Source: Actinomyces marseillensis (GTDB lineage Bacteria; Actinomycetota; Actinomycetes; Actinomycetales; Actinomycetaceae). From it: a DNA stretch of 64,000 nt. Positions 9,205 to 18,567 of this stretch are shown one piece after another; positions within the stretch are counted from its first letter, which is position 1, and every line of letters begins with the position of its first letter. The notes beneath the pieces were generated by a model. It was not told the DNA's origin, searched no databases, and saw only the letters and a list, made by a program, of their open reading frames with translations. A program made the translations under genes and the position numbers. Where the stretch lies: the NCBI RefSeq assembly GCF_900155605.1, contig NZ_LT707420.1:1358842-1422841 (forward strand), given 5' to 3'.

Positions 9205-10500
9205 CTAGCTACGTTCACGCGGGGTATAAAGCTCAGCGAAGATCGCCCAAGCAACCGCAATAATCGGAATCGCGATGATCGCGCCGAGGAGTCCAGCGGT
9301 GAAGGTTCCCACCATGACGCCGATACCGACGACGACCGGGTGGAGAGAAACTTGGTGCCCCATGATGAGCGGCTGGAGAATATGCCCTTCGATCTGGCCA
9401 ATCAGTGCGATTCCCAGACCGACGATAGCTGCTGTAATAATGCCCTTTGCTGCAAGAGCAACGATCATTGCGAGGATCATCGCCGTGGGGGCACCAATCA
9501 GGGGGATGAACGCGCCGATGAAAACCAAAATACCAAGAGCAGGGGCGACGGGGACCCCGATGCATTGGAGGAAAATTCCAGCAAAGAGGCCGTCTGTTCC
9601 AGCCACCAGCATCGTTCCTCGTGCATAGCCGGAGAAGGTGCTCCAGCCTGCTTGTGCAGCTCGATTGGTGATCTTGCGTCGGTGATAGGGGAGTAAGGAA
9701 ACGAACCAGTCCCACATCTGTCCGCCGGAGTGCAAGAAGAAGATCGTGATGAAGAAGGCGAGGACCAATACCGAGGCGACGACCGCAGCATTGGAAACAT
9801 TCGCTAGAGTCTCGCTGAGCAGTCCTGACCAATTGGACGCGATAAAGTTCTTGCCTTGCGCAATAAGAGTTTCGTTTAAATGGCTGAGATCATTGAGCGG
9901 GATCTGGAAAGGAAGATGCAGACGAGCAACAAGATCAGAGAGCTTTCCCAGACCGTTACTCACTTCTGAAAGAAGATTCGGCCACTGTCCCGCGATCGAG
10001 GACACGACAAGCGTCATCAGCGCAACAAAAGTTCCAATAAACGCGAAGAGCGCAGCGAAAACTGCAATCCAGCGGTTCACCCACCGGTTAAGGTAATTCG
10101 TCAAAGGATTCAAAATCGCGGTAAGCAACAGGGCAACGAAAATTGCAATAAATACCGGCGTTGCTTGGGCGATTGCGAAGACAACGGCGGAGATTACGAT
10201 GAGTACGCCGATGATCGCCCACGATCCATAGCCTGCTTGCGCAAGCCACCGGGGGATCAGAGGTTTGCGAGCATCCGAAGAGGAAGGACGCGCACCCCGG
10301 CGCTCGACGCGCTGGGGTGGAACCCACTGAACTGTTCGACGCGGAGACAGAGCACGGGGCTCAATCTTGCTCTTACGACCGGAACGCAGTCTCTGCGCAG
10401 TTGAAGAGCCGAGACGCTGCGCCCCTCGGCTCAGTGAATCAACGATTGCGCGAGAATGGCGAACCAATCTCATTGATTTGTCGGGGGACTGTTTACTCAT
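9205..10500 (-). CDS. AI-2E family transporter (membrane permease)
   Basis: A 431-aa polytopic membrane protein. About 95 basic, soluble N-terminal residues precede paired hydrophobic helices (around residues 95-135 and 145-170), a central soluble segment around 175-240 and four or more C-terminal helices. The conserved tail ILVFIGAFIPLIGAPTAM is typical of the AI-2E/YhhQ-PerM-like exporter family, named for the AI-2 exporter TqsA. Most members have unknown substrates; some export Na+ or small molecules. The start ATG overlaps the stop of the upstream acyl-CoA ligase, so the two form an operon. The basic extension is longer than in many homologs. Confidence 0.85.
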   Translation of the reverse strand: MSKQSPDKSMRLVRHSRAIVDSLSRGAQRLGSSTAQRLRSGRKSKIEPRALSPRRTVQWVPPQRVERRGARPSSSDARKPLIPRWLAQAGYGSWAIIGVLIVISAVVFAIAQATPVFIAIFVALLLTAILNPLTNYLNRWVNRWIAVFAALFAFIGTFVALMTLVVSSIAGQWPNLLSEVSNGLGKLSDLVARLHLPFQIPLNDLSHLNETLIAQGKNFIASNWSGLLSETLANVSNAAVVASVLVLAFFITIFFLHSGGQMWDWFVSLLPYHRRKITNRAAQAGWSTFSGYARGTMLVAGTDGLFAGIFLQCIGVPVAPALGILVFIGAFIPLIGAPTAMILAMIVALAAKGIITAAIVGLGIALIGQIEGHILQPLIMGHQVSLHPVVVGIGVMVGTFTAGLLGAIIAIPIIAVAWAIFAELYTPRERS

Positions 10501-12295
10501 TGTCGGAGTCTTTATCGTCTGCGGAAGTATCGGGAGGAGAAAGACGTTCGCTTACCGCGGCCGCGGCCTCGCCAATTGCTTTCGAAGCACTGGAAAACAT
10601 ACGGTTTGCGGGATCAAGAAGCTGCTCTTTAACCTTGCGGCGCATGACCTTTCCCAAGGGATTACGCGGCAGCTCGGAAATGATGGCGAGCTGGCGCGGG
10701 AGCGCGTAGTGAGAAACATACTTTTCTGCCCACTGACGCACCTGCGCCAGGGTAATCATCGGAGCATCATCTTCCAAGATCAAGGCTGCAGTAACTTCCT
10801 CGCGAGCATCCCCCGAGGGAAGACCAACGACAGCAACATCCTTCACTCCGGGCATCGACCGGATCGCGTCCTCGACCTGTGAAGGATAGACATTGAAGCC
10901 GCCTGAAAGAATCAGTTCCTTCTTACGATCAGACATCATCAAGAAGCCATCGCGAATAACTGCAATATCACCGGTGCGCAGCCACCCGTCCTCGGTGAAG
11001 ACACGGGCCGTCTCTTCGGGAGCGCCAAGGTAACCGCTAAACACCTGAGGACCTTTAACGATGATTTCACCGGGGGTCCCCTCTTCAACATCAACAGAGG
11101 GATCTTCAAGATCGACGAGGCGAATGTCAGTTGAGGGGAAGACTAGTCCTAAAGCACCATGCCGACGATTGGCTGCCAGAGGAACTCCTGCGATCACCGG
11201 GGAAGTCTCAGACATGCCGTAGCCTTCAATGACCATTCCCTGAGTGATCTCTTCCCATTGCTGCGCAAGGGTTTGAGACAGCGGCATTGCGCCGCACAAC
11301 GACCACTTCATTGAGGTCAAATCGATGTGCTCTTCTTGTGCGGCCTGCATGAGACGCTCGAACATGGGAGGAACGCCCACGAAGAAGGTCACCGGATGAC
11401 GCTTGTGAGCCTCCAGCGCCAGATGGACATCGAACTTGGGGAGAACCAACTGGGTCGCCGCAAGGCGAACAGCAGCGCACATCAAGAGGGTCAGCCCATA
11501 AGCGTGGAAGTAGGGGAGCAGCGAATAAAAGTTCTCGGCGCCCTCATGGAGTTTCCATACCCACATGATGCACTGATTGACATTCGAACCGATATTGCGG
11601 TGCGTGAGCGGAACTGATTTGGGAACGCCGTTGGTGCCCCCGGTGTGCAAAATGACGGCTAGATCTTGGGCCGAGGCGCCGGGTGTGTCAGGGTGGATGA
11701 GGCGTGCGCGCGCAACCGCGTGATCCCACGAGTGTGTCCCCTTGGGGCGTTCTCCGCGCATTTGCTCGCGCGTAGAGCGCGCTTTTTCGATAGGGAGTTT
11801 GAGCAAAGCGCGCGAAGTACGAGGCATTTGCGCCGAAATATCGACGGTGAAAATACAGTCGAGAGCCTGGTCTCCTTCACGGATGAAAGCGTCGACAGAC
11901 TTTTCCCAAACAATAGCGACTTTTCCGTGATGGCGATCCAATTGCTGATGGATCTCTTCAATTGGTGCAAGAGGGTTGTGTTGGGCTGCAACGGCTCCAA
12001 TACGCATACAGGCGTAGAAAGCGACCAAGGCTTGAGGACAGTTAGGCAGGCAGATCGCGCAAACATCGCCTTTGCGAACACCGTTTTCAACGAGCACCTG
12101 TGCGGCGCGGAGAACCTGAGCGTACAGCTGGGTGTATGTCAGTGTTGCCCCCAAGTAATCAATCGCAACTCGCTCAGGGTAGAGGCGCGCGGATGTCTCG
12201 AGAAGGGAAATAAGGGAGGTATCAGCAACCGGAACCTCGTAGGGAGTACCGGGATCATACTGAAGCCTCGACTTCGTCGTCAGCTCTGAGACCAT
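10493..12295 (-). CDS. fadD: Long-chain fatty acid-CoA ligase (AMP-forming)
   Basis: A 600-aa member of the ANL (acyl-CoA synthetase) superfamily that activates a carboxylate with ATP and CoA. Motifs in order: phosphate loop HTGGTNGVPKSVPLTH near residue 215, GYGMSETSPV near 355, GDIAVIRDGF near 440, DRKKELILSGGFNVYPSQVE near 455, and the C-terminal catalytic lysine in NPLGKVMRR near 557. The start has a strong AAGGAGGAG. It is the first gene of a two-gene unit with the AI-2E transporter. Its chain-length preference cannot be read from sequence. The last 40 residues are acidic and probably disordered. Confidence 0.9.
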   Translation of the reverse strand: MVSELTTKSRLQYDPGTPYEVPVADTSLISLLETSARLYPERVAIDYLGATLTYTQLYAQVLRAAQVLVENGVRKGDVCAICLPNCPQALVAFYACMRIGAVAAQHNPLAPIEEIHQQLDRHHGKVAIVWEKSVDAFIREGDQALDCIFTVDISAQMPRTSRALLKLPIEKARSTREQMRGERPKGTHSWDHAVARARLIHPDTPGASAQDLAVILHTGGTNGVPKSVPLTHRNIGSNVNQCIMWVWKLHEGAENFYSLLPYFHAYGLTLLMCAAVRLAATQLVLPKFDVHLALEAHKRHPVTFFVGVPPMFERLMQAAQEEHIDLTSMKWSLCGAMPLSQTLAQQWEEITQGMVIEGYGMSETSPVIAGVPLAANRRHGALGLVFPSTDIRLVDLEDPSVDVEEGTPGEIIVKGPQVFSGYLGAPEETARVFTEDGWLRTGDIAVIRDGFLMMSDRKKELILSGGFNVYPSQVEDAIRSMPGVKDVAVVGLPSGDAREEVTAALILEDDAPMITLAQVRQWAEKYVSHYALPRQLAIISELPRNPLGKVMRRKVKEQLLDPANRMFSSASKAIGEAAAAVSERLSPPDTSADDKDSDNE

Positions 12296-12321
12296 GTCTC
12301 CTCCTTAGTGGAATGTCTGAC

Positions 12322-12337
12322 CCTACGTTACCGTAGG
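12322..12337. terminator. Hairpin between tgt and fadD
   Basis: CCTACG-ttac-CGTAGG can form a six-base-pair stem just past the tgt stop codon, read on the minus strand. No T run follows, so termination is uncertain; it lies just upstream of the fadD ribosome binding site. Confidence 0.3.
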
Positions 12338-12339
12338 TT

Positions 12340-13647
12340 TCAGCCTTGTGCGCCTGAAAAACGCCCAAGCATTTCCTCTTTAAAGTCCGAATATTCGCCG
12401 GTATTTATCGAATCTCGGATGGCGTCAACAAGGCGGACGGTGAACCACTCATTGTGAATAGTGGTCAGCGTTGAAGCGAGGATTTCCTTGGCCTTGAAAA
12501 GGTGATGGACGTAGGCGCGAGTGTAGTGCGTGCAGGTGTAGCACCCACAGCCTTCAACAAGGGGAGTGAAATCGCGCTTAAAACGAGCATTCGTGATGTT
12601 GAAACGGCCGTCGGGAGAATAAATCGCCGCATTGCGCGCAACGCGGGAGGGATTGACGCAGTCGAATGTATCGGCACCGGCCTCGACGCCTCGGAAGAGA
12701 TCGTCAGGTTCGGAAATCCCTAAAAGGTGGCGCGGCCGGTCCTCGGGAAGTTCCGAACTCACCCAGGACACAATCGTTCCGAGGTTTTCCTTCTGGAGCG
12801 CTCCGCCGATCCCAAAGCCATCGAAGATCTGTCCATCGACATTCATTTCAGCCAATGTGTGGGCAGCGATGCGTCGAAGATCCTCGTACTGAGCACCTTG
12901 AACAACTCCCCACAGCTGCTGATAGGGCTTGCCCTCACGCTCCTGGGTCAGCCTGCGGTGGATGGCAAGACACTGACGTGCCCACTCATGGGTGCGTTCC
13001 AGGGATTCTTCCTGGTAGCTGCGTGGATGGAGCAAAGAAGTCAGCTCATCGAAGGCGAACATGATGTCCGAACCCAATTCATGCTGAATGCGCATGGAAA
13101 CTTCGGGCGAGAAACGGTGTTTAGAACCGTCGATGTGGCTGCTAAAAATCACGCCGTCATCGTCAACAACTGCTCGGGATGCCTTGACTGCCTGCTTATT
13201 GAGCTTGGGATCCTTGAAATCCGCATCACCTGAAAACTCCGCCGAGAGAACCTTCTTGAATCCGGCTCCCAAGGAAAGGACTTGGAAGCCGCCCGAATCC
13301 GTATAGGTCGGACCTGCCCAGTTCATGAAAGAACCCAAGCCCCCGGCCTCGTCAACGATATCCGAACCTGGCTGGAGGTAGAGGTGGTAGGCGTTGGCAA
13401 GGACAGCCTGGGCGCCGAGGCCACGCACCATTTCAGGGACAAGCGCCTTAACATTCGCCTTAGTCCCCACTGGAATGAACGCGGGCGTGGAAATCGTGCC
13501 GTGTGCAGTGTGAAGGGTGCCGGTACGGCCAAGACCTGGGCCGTATTCAAGGCGCGTGTGGCAATCAAAACCGTGATCCCGATCGGAATGAGGGAAAGAA
13601 GAACCGACGTCAATAGGGGCGCCAATCCACTGAGACGAAAGTGTCAT
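12340..13647 (-). CDS. tgt: Queuine tRNA-ribosyltransferase Tgt
   Basis: A 435-aa TIM-barrel transglycosylase that exchanges guanine-34 of GUN-anticodon tRNAs for queuine or its precursor. Visible landmarks: TDSGGFQ (base-recognition aspartate) near residue 117, the nucleophile region ADTFDCVNPSRVARN near 332, and the zinc site CxCxxC (CGCYTC) with a following histidine. The CVNPSRVARN segment differs from the enterobacterial CVMPTRNARN. An N-terminal extension of about 25 residues precedes the barrel. Its ATG overlaps the stop of yhhQ by four bases, so transport and insertion of the base are encoded together. No queC/D/E/F genes are in the window. Confidence 0.93.
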   Translation of the reverse strand: MTLSSQWIGAPIDVGSSFPHSDRDHGFDCHTRLEYGPGLGRTGTLHTAHGTISTPAFIPVGTKANVKALVPEMVRGLGAQAVLANAYHLYLQPGSDIVDEAGGLGSFMNWAGPTYTDSGGFQVLSLGAGFKKVLSAEFSGDADFKDPKLNKQAVKASRAVVDDDGVIFSSHIDGSKHRFSPEVSMRIQHELGSDIMFAFDELTSLLHPRSYQEESLERTHEWARQCLAIHRRLTQEREGKPYQQLWGVVQGAQYEDLRRIAAHTLAEMNVDGQIFDGFGIGGALQKENLGTIVSWVSSELPEDRPRHLLGISEPDDLFRGVEAGADTFDCVNPSRVARNAAIYSPDGRFNITNARFKRDFTPLVEGCGCYTCTHYTRAYVHHLFKAKEILASTLTTIHNEWFTVRLVDAIRDSINTGEYSDFKEEMLGRFSGAQG

Positions 13648-14321
13648 GCCAGAACCTCTTCGCGGCGCAGGTGCTCAACCTTACGAACCAGTGCAATGAC
13701 GCGGTACGTGATGGGGAGGAAAACAACTTCGATTCCAACCTTGTAAACGTAGCCCGTGATGATGTAGTTGAGGAATTCGCTTCCGGGAATGATTCCAGCA
13801 AAGGCGATCGTGCAGAAAATAACGGTATCAAAAGCCTCACCGACAAGAGTCGAACCGATCAAACGCGCCCAGAGGTGGTTGGCACCCCAACGCTGTCGAA
13901 TCTTTACCAGAACAAGGGAGTTCATGAGCTGACCGACCAAGTATCCGCCGATCGAAGCGGCAACGATTCGAGGAACGAAACCGAGCACTGCGACGAAGGC
14001 ATCCTGGTTCTCGTATCCAGGGCCAGCGGGAATTGATTGCACAACCCAGAACGTCAGCGAAGCAAGGAGAGAAGCCGCGAAACCCATGATGATGACCCTG
14101 CGTGCGCGCGCGAAACCGTACACTTCGGAGAGCACATCGCCAAGAATATAAGTCAGGGGAAAGAGGACCGCACCGCCGTCAAATACCAAGTGAATCGGGC
14201 CAGCATCGAGCACTGTTACCTTTGTCGCGGCGATATTAGAGATCAATAAGAAAGCAACGAAACTGACAGCAACGATGTCATACACTCGGGGAGCTTTGGT
14301 GTGCCCACTTGGCTCGGTCAT
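13644..14321 (-). CDS. yhhQ: Queuosine precursor transporter (VUT/YhhQ family)
   Basis: A 225-aa membrane protein with about six hydrophobic segments, beginning near residue 14 (YDIVAVSFVAFLLISNIAA). It carries the family's YILGDVLSEVYGF motif around residue 60. VUT/YhhQ proteins import queuine, preQ0 or preQ1; overlap with tgt supports that role here. The ATG has AGGAAGGA upstream. It is divergent from the ABC-F gene, with 100 bases between. Which base is imported cannot be decided, although bacterial Tgt commonly takes preQ1. Confidence 0.9.
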   Translation of the reverse strand: MTEPSGHTKAPRVYDIVAVSFVAFLLISNIAATKVTVLDAGPIHLVFDGGAVLFPLTYILGDVLSEVYGFARARRVIIMGFAASLLASLTFWVVQSIPAGPGYENQDAFVAVLGFVPRIVAASIGGYLVGQLMNSLVLVKIRQRWGANHLWARLIGSTLVGEAFDTVIFCTIAFAGIIPGSEFLNYIITGYVYKVGIEVVFLPITYRVIALVRKVEHLRREEVLA

Positions 14322-14385
14322 CGGAGTTCCTTCCTGAATATTGTCAACCCCTCTATTCTGCCCGCAGACGTTACCCGAGTGCGCG

Positions 14386-14415
14386 TTGGGCGCCGGCGGA
14401 GGCGCCCATTAGAAT
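14386..14415 (+). promoter_or_regulatory. Leaderless promoter of abcF
   Basis: TTGGGC (14386-14391) and TAGAAT (14410-14415) are 18 bases apart. The GTG start at 14422 is six bases beyond the -10, with no ribosome binding site, so the transcript should start at the start codon. Confidence 0.6.
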
Positions 14416-14421
14416 GAATAT

Positions 14422-16032
14422 GTGATCAATGTTTCCAATTTCTCGTTGCGTATCGGCCCACGCGAGCTCATCCACAATGCCTCTTTCAGGATTGATAAAG
14501 GGATGTGCATTGGTTTAGTCGGTCGCAACGGGGCGGGAAAAACCACAACCATGAGGCTCCTTGCGGGGCAAGAGGATCATGGAAGCGCTCAGTATGAGGG
14601 GACCATTACGCGCAACGGAACCATTGGGTATCTTCCTCAAGATCCACGTGAAGGAGATCCTGATCAACTCGCACGTGATCGCATCATTTCAATTCGCGGA
14701 ATCGACGCGATCATCAAGAAAATTAAGCGCGCAGAACAAGAAATGTCGACGACAGAGGGAAATCGCCAGCAAAAAGCGATGGAACGCTACGTTCGTCTCG
14801 ATCACGAATTTACTCAAGCTGGCGGCTGGGCCGCCAATGCCGAGGCAGCGCAAATTGCCCATTCTCTTGGTTTGGACGATCGGGTTTTGTCTCAGACTCT
14901 GTCGACTCTCTCGGGCGGCCAGAGGCGTCGCGTGGAGCTGGCCCGAGTCCTGTTTTCCGGGGCGGATACCCTCTTGCTCGATGAGCCGACAAACCACCTA
15001 GATCACGACTCAATCATCTGGCTTCGTGATTGGATCAAAACCTTCCCGGGCGGAGTACTCGTTATCTCCCACGATGTGAAGCTTTTGGGCGATACTGTCA
15101 ATCAAGTGCTCTACCTGGATGCCAACCGCGCAGAGGTCGATATTTATAACCTTGGCTGGTCTGCCTACCTCAAACAACGCGAAGAAGACGAACGTCGCCG
15201 CCGAAAAGAACGCTCGCTTGCGTTGAAGAAAGCCGAACAACTGCGTGCTCAAGGCGAAAAGATGCGTGCGAAGGCGACAAAAGCGGTTGCTGCTCAACAA
15301 ATGCTGCGTCGTGCAGAGGAACTCGTTGCCTCTGTTGGGGCTGAACGCGTTCAAGAAAAGGTCGCGCGCTTGCGATTCCCCGATCCGCTTCCGTGTGGCA
15401 AAGTGCCATTAAGTGCTCAGGGCCTGTCGAAGAGCTACGGATCCCTCGAGGTCTTTACCGGTGTTGATTTGGCAATTGACAGGGGGTCGAAGGTTGTTGT
15501 CCTCGGCCTCAACGGTGCTGGAAAGACAACGCTCCTGCGTCTCTTGGCCGGAGTTGAAGAACCCGACAGCGGAGTCGTTGAAGCCGGTCATGGACTGAAA
15601 ATCGGATACTACGCGCAGGAACATGACACTTTGGATATGGCGGCGACAGTTCGAGAAAACATGTCCCATAGCGCGCCCGATTTCGACGATACCCATGTAC
15701 GCAATGTTCTCGGTCAGTTCCTCTTCAGTGGAGACGACGTCGATAAACCCACGCATGTGCTCTCCGGCGGCGAAAAGACCCGTCTTGCGCTTGCAACTCT
15801 GGTTGTCTCAGGCGCCAATGTTCTACTGCTGGACGAACCGACCAACAACCTTGATCCCGCCTCGCGCGAGGAGATCTTGCATGCACTGCACTCCTACGAA
15901 GGAGCGGTCGTACTGGTCACCCACGATCCAGGCGCGGTCACCGCGCTTTCACCGCAGCGCGTTCTTGTATTGCCAGACGCGGACGAAGACCTGTGGGATG
16001 ATTCCTACCTCGATCTCGTCACCTTGACCTGA
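14422..16032 (+). CDS. ABC-F family ATPase
   Basis: A 536-aa protein with two tandem ABC ATPase domains and no membrane segments, the mark of ABC-F translation factors. Domain 1 has Walker A GRNGAGKTTT, signature LSGGQRRRVELARV and Walker B LLLDEPTNHLD. A charged linker (about 235-310, rich in Arg, Lys and Glu) corresponds to the P-site tRNA interaction motif. Domain 2 has GLNGAGKTTLL, LSGGEKTRLALA and LLLDEPTNNLD. Such proteins bind the ribosomal E site to resolve stalls or protect against antibiotics. The subtype cannot be assigned from sequence alone. It is convergent with parC, three bases away. Confidence 0.92.
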   Translation: MINVSNFSLRIGPRELIHNASFRIDKGMCIGLVGRNGAGKTTTMRLLAGQEDHGSAQYEGTITRNGTIGYLPQDPREGDPDQLARDRIISIRGIDAIIKKIKRAEQEMSTTEGNRQQKAMERYVRLDHEFTQAGGWAANAEAAQIAHSLGLDDRVLSQTLSTLSGGQRRRVELARVLFSGADTLLLDEPTNHLDHDSIIWLRDWIKTFPGGVLVISHDVKLLGDTVNQVLYLDANRAEVDIYNLGWSAYLKQREEDERRRRKERSLALKKAEQLRAQGEKMRAKATKAVAAQQMLRRAEELVASVGAERVQEKVARLRFPDPLPCGKVPLSAQGLSKSYGSLEVFTGVDLAIDRGSKVVVLGLNGAGKTTLLRLLAGVEEPDSGVVEAGHGLKIGYYAQEHDTLDMAATVRENMSHSAPDFDDTHVRNVLGQFLFSGDDVDKPTHVLSGGEKTRLALATLVVSGANVLLLDEPTNNLDPASREEILHALHSYEGAVVLVTHDPGAVTALSPQRVLVLPDADEDLWDDSYLDLVTLT

Positions 16033-16035
16033 GCG

Positions 16036-18501
16036 CTAGCCGATAGTGGCGATGGCATGAGTCAGTGGTGTGCCTGAACCATCGCGTCGCTCGTCAACAG
16101 CCGGTAGCTCCACGGGGCTTCCATCCGCCGAAGCCGCACGCGGATTTTCGCCGACCCAGGCGATATCCAAGCGATCTTCCCCGCGAAGGAAACGCTGGAC
16201 GCGCACGCCTTGAGTGCCTCGTCCCTTGAAGGGGTACAGGGACAGAGGTGTAACTTTTGCGGTCGTCTGTCCGGTTCCAGGGAGGGCTCCTGCTGCCCCC
16301 GCAACGGTGACAACGAGTGCTTCTTCTGGTGCGTCTATGACCCACAATCCCAGCACATGCGCGGAGTCGGAAAGTTTAATTCCCGCCATTCCCGAGGCAG
16401 TACGTCCCTGCGGGCGCACCTTGTCTGCGGGAGTGCGCAGAAGCTGCGCGTCGGAAGTAATAAAGACGAGGTCGGATGCGTCGGTACTTGGCGCAAAACC
16501 AACCAACTCATCGCCGTCTTCCATGGAGATTACTTCCCACTCGTCGCGTTGGAGGACGTCTGGCTTGAGTCGTTTGACAACGCCCATCCGCGTTCCCATT
16601 GCCATGACAGTCGAGGCCTCGGGATCCAAAAGCCCGATAGCGGGTGAATCCGTATGGAGCAGAAGCGCACTTGGAGTTGCAGCGGCAAATGAAAGCCCAG
16701 TTTCAAAACGGGGAAGAGCCGGAAGATCAACGACTTCGATGCGGTGTGCAAGCCCGTCTGCAGTTACGACGGCAATTTGTGATCGGGCCGTCGATACCAA
16801 TTGTGCGCGGATTCCGTCGTGGGATGCGCGTGGCCCGGCCTCGATGGGATCTGCGCCTTCAACGCGGGCAAGCCCTCCTTGAGCAGAAAGTACGACAACA
16901 CACGGGTCGTCGGGCACCTCAAGAGCCATCGTTGAGGCTTTTCCTGAGGCCGTTGGCAAGGTTGCAAGGGCAGCGCCAGGAAGAGCCTGATCCACTTGCG
17001 TGCCCGTCGCCGACAAGAGAAGAGTTCGACGTGGAGTCCCCAGACGCTGGGCGACGTCGCTCATTTCATTGCTAATGAGTTCGTAGAGGCGGTCTTGGGA
17101 CCCCAGAATTTCTTCAAGCTCTGCGATCTTCGCGTTCAACTCATCGCGTTCGGATTCAAGTTCGAGGCGTGAGAACTTTGTGAGGCGGCGCAGGCGCAAT
17201 TCGAGAATGTGGTTGGCCTGGACTTCGGAGAGATCAAAAGCAGTTTGGAGCCTTTCGCGTGCAGTTTCCACATCATCGGAGGAACGGATGATTGCGATGA
17301 CATCGTCGATATCAAGGACGGCAATCAGTAGGCCTTCGACCAAATGGAGGCGATCGCGATGCTTAGCAAGGCGGAACTCGCAGCGCCGAGTAGTGACCTC
17401 AATGCGGTGGTCAAGGAAAACGCGGAGCATATCTTTCAGGCCCAAGGTCTGGGGTTTGCCATCAACCAAAGCTACGGCGTTGATCGAGAAAGAATCTTCA
17501 AGAGGCGTTCGTGCATAGAGCTGCTGGAGAACAGCTTCTGGATTAAAACCGTTCTTGATTTCAATCACGAGACGGAGGCCATGAATACGATCGGTGAGGT
17601 TTTGAACAGCCGAAATGCCTTTGAGACGCCCTGCAGAGACATTCTCTTTGATCTTTTCGATGACCTTTTCGGGACCAACCATGTAAGGGAGCTCAGTGAC
17701 AATGAGGCCCATCTTTCGCGCAGTAACGCGTTCAACTTGGACCTTGGCACGAGTTTTAAAAGAACCCCGCCCGGTTTCGTAGGCTTCTTTGACACCCTCG
17801 AGCCCAACGATGACGCCGCCTTCGGGAAGGTCTGGCCCGGGGACGTATCGCATGAGGTCGGCAAGTGTTGCCTCAGGATGATTCAACAGATACTGGGCAG
17901 CAGCGATCGTTTCTGCCAGATTATGGGGGGCAATATTTGTTGCCATACCGACGGCGATTCCCGAGGCGCCATTGACAAGCAATTGAGGGAAAGCAGCAGG
18001 TAGTACTTCGGGCTGCATGAATTGGTTGTCGTAGTTGGGAACGAAATTGACCGTGTCTTCATCAAGGGAGGCAACCAAGTCCAGTGCAGCCGGAGCCATG
18101 CGAGCTTCCGTATAACGTGCTGCTGCCGGACCATCATCGAGCGAACCAAAGTTACCGTGCCCATCAACGAGTGGAACACGAAGATTGAAGGGCTGTGCGA
18201 GTCGAACGAGTGCGTCATAAATCGCGGAATCACCGTGGGGGTGAAGCTTACCCATGACCTCGCCGACCACGCGTTGGGACTTCACATGACCACGATCAGG
18301 ACGCAGACCCATCTGGTCCATTTGAAAGAGGATGCGACGCTGGACCGGCTTGAGGCCGTCTCGCGCATCAGGAAGTGCGCGCGCATGGATAACGGAGACA
18401 GCATATTCGAGGAAGGAACCCCGCATTTCTGAGGAAACATCGATCTCGGTAATGTTTCGATCATCCTCGGGCAGGATCAGTTTTTCTTCCTTCGTTCGCA
18501 T
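16036..18501 (-). CDS. parC: DNA gyrase/topoisomerase IV subunit A (ParC-type)
   Basis: An 821-aa type IIA topoisomerase breakage-reunion subunit. The start MRTKEEKLILPEDDRNI leads into SFLEYAVSVIHARALPDARDGLKPVQRR. The catalytic tyrosine lies in AAARYTEARM. The quinolone region reads HPHGDSAIYDAL, with the drug-sensitive serine and aspartate intact. A coiled region (RELNAKIAELEEIL) and a beta-pinwheel C-terminal domain follow. The frame stays open upstream to 18807, but the family N-terminus fits ATG 18501. No B subunit is in the window. Many actinobacteria carry a second A subunit like this apart from gyrBA; I infer that case here. Confidence 0.88.
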   Translation of the reverse strand: MRTKEEKLILPEDDRNITEIDVSSEMRGSFLEYAVSVIHARALPDARDGLKPVQRRILFQMDQMGLRPDRGHVKSQRVVGEVMGKLHPHGDSAIYDALVRLAQPFNLRVPLVDGHGNFGSLDDGPAAARYTEARMAPAALDLVASLDEDTVNFVPNYDNQFMQPEVLPAAFPQLLVNGASGIAVGMATNIAPHNLAETIAAAQYLLNHPEATLADLMRYVPGPDLPEGGVIVGLEGVKEAYETGRGSFKTRAKVQVERVTARKMGLIVTELPYMVGPEKVIEKIKENVSAGRLKGISAVQNLTDRIHGLRLVIEIKNGFNPEAVLQQLYARTPLEDSFSINAVALVDGKPQTLGLKDMLRVFLDHRIEVTTRRCEFRLAKHRDRLHLVEGLLIAVLDIDDVIAIIRSSDDVETARERLQTAFDLSEVQANHILELRLRRLTKFSRLELESERDELNAKIAELEEILGSQDRLYELISNEMSDVAQRLGTPRRTLLLSATGTQVDQALPGAALATLPTASGKASTMALEVPDDPCVVVLSAQGGLARVEGADPIEAGPRASHDGIRAQLVSTARSQIAVVTADGLAHRIEVVDLPALPRFETGLSFAAATPSALLLHTDSPAIGLLDPEASTVMAMGTRMGVVKRLKPDVLQRDEWEVISMEDGDELVGFAPSTDASDLVFITSDAQLLRTPADKVRPQGRTASGMAGIKLSDSAHVLGLWVIDAPEEALVVTVAGAAGALPGTGQTTAKVTPLSLYPFKGRGTQGVRVQRFLRGEDRLDIAWVGENPRAASADGSPVELPAVDERRDGSGTPLTHAIATIG

Positions 18502-18555
18502 GGGTCGATTCTCTATGAAAAGGTTCAGAATCCGCCAAGTACACGCCGCTCTTGT

Positions 18556-18561
18556 TAAGAT
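18556..18561 (+). promoter_or_regulatory. -10 element of the DUF5998 gene, leaderless
   Basis: TAAGAT ends six bases before the GTG at 18568, and there is no ribosome binding site. It lies in the 66-base gap shared with the divergent parC gene. Confidence 0.5.
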
Positions 18562-18567
18562 TGTGTG

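Noticed and set aside
9184-9696. 170-codon plus-strand frame after dnaE2
   Set aside because: It is antisense to the AI-2E transporter and very rich in Asp, Arg and Asn, as expected from a shadow of a hydrophobic protein.
15343-15352. GAACGCGTTC as LexA box (also 19985-19994)
   Set aside because: Half-sites are two bases apart instead of four, and both lie inside genes.
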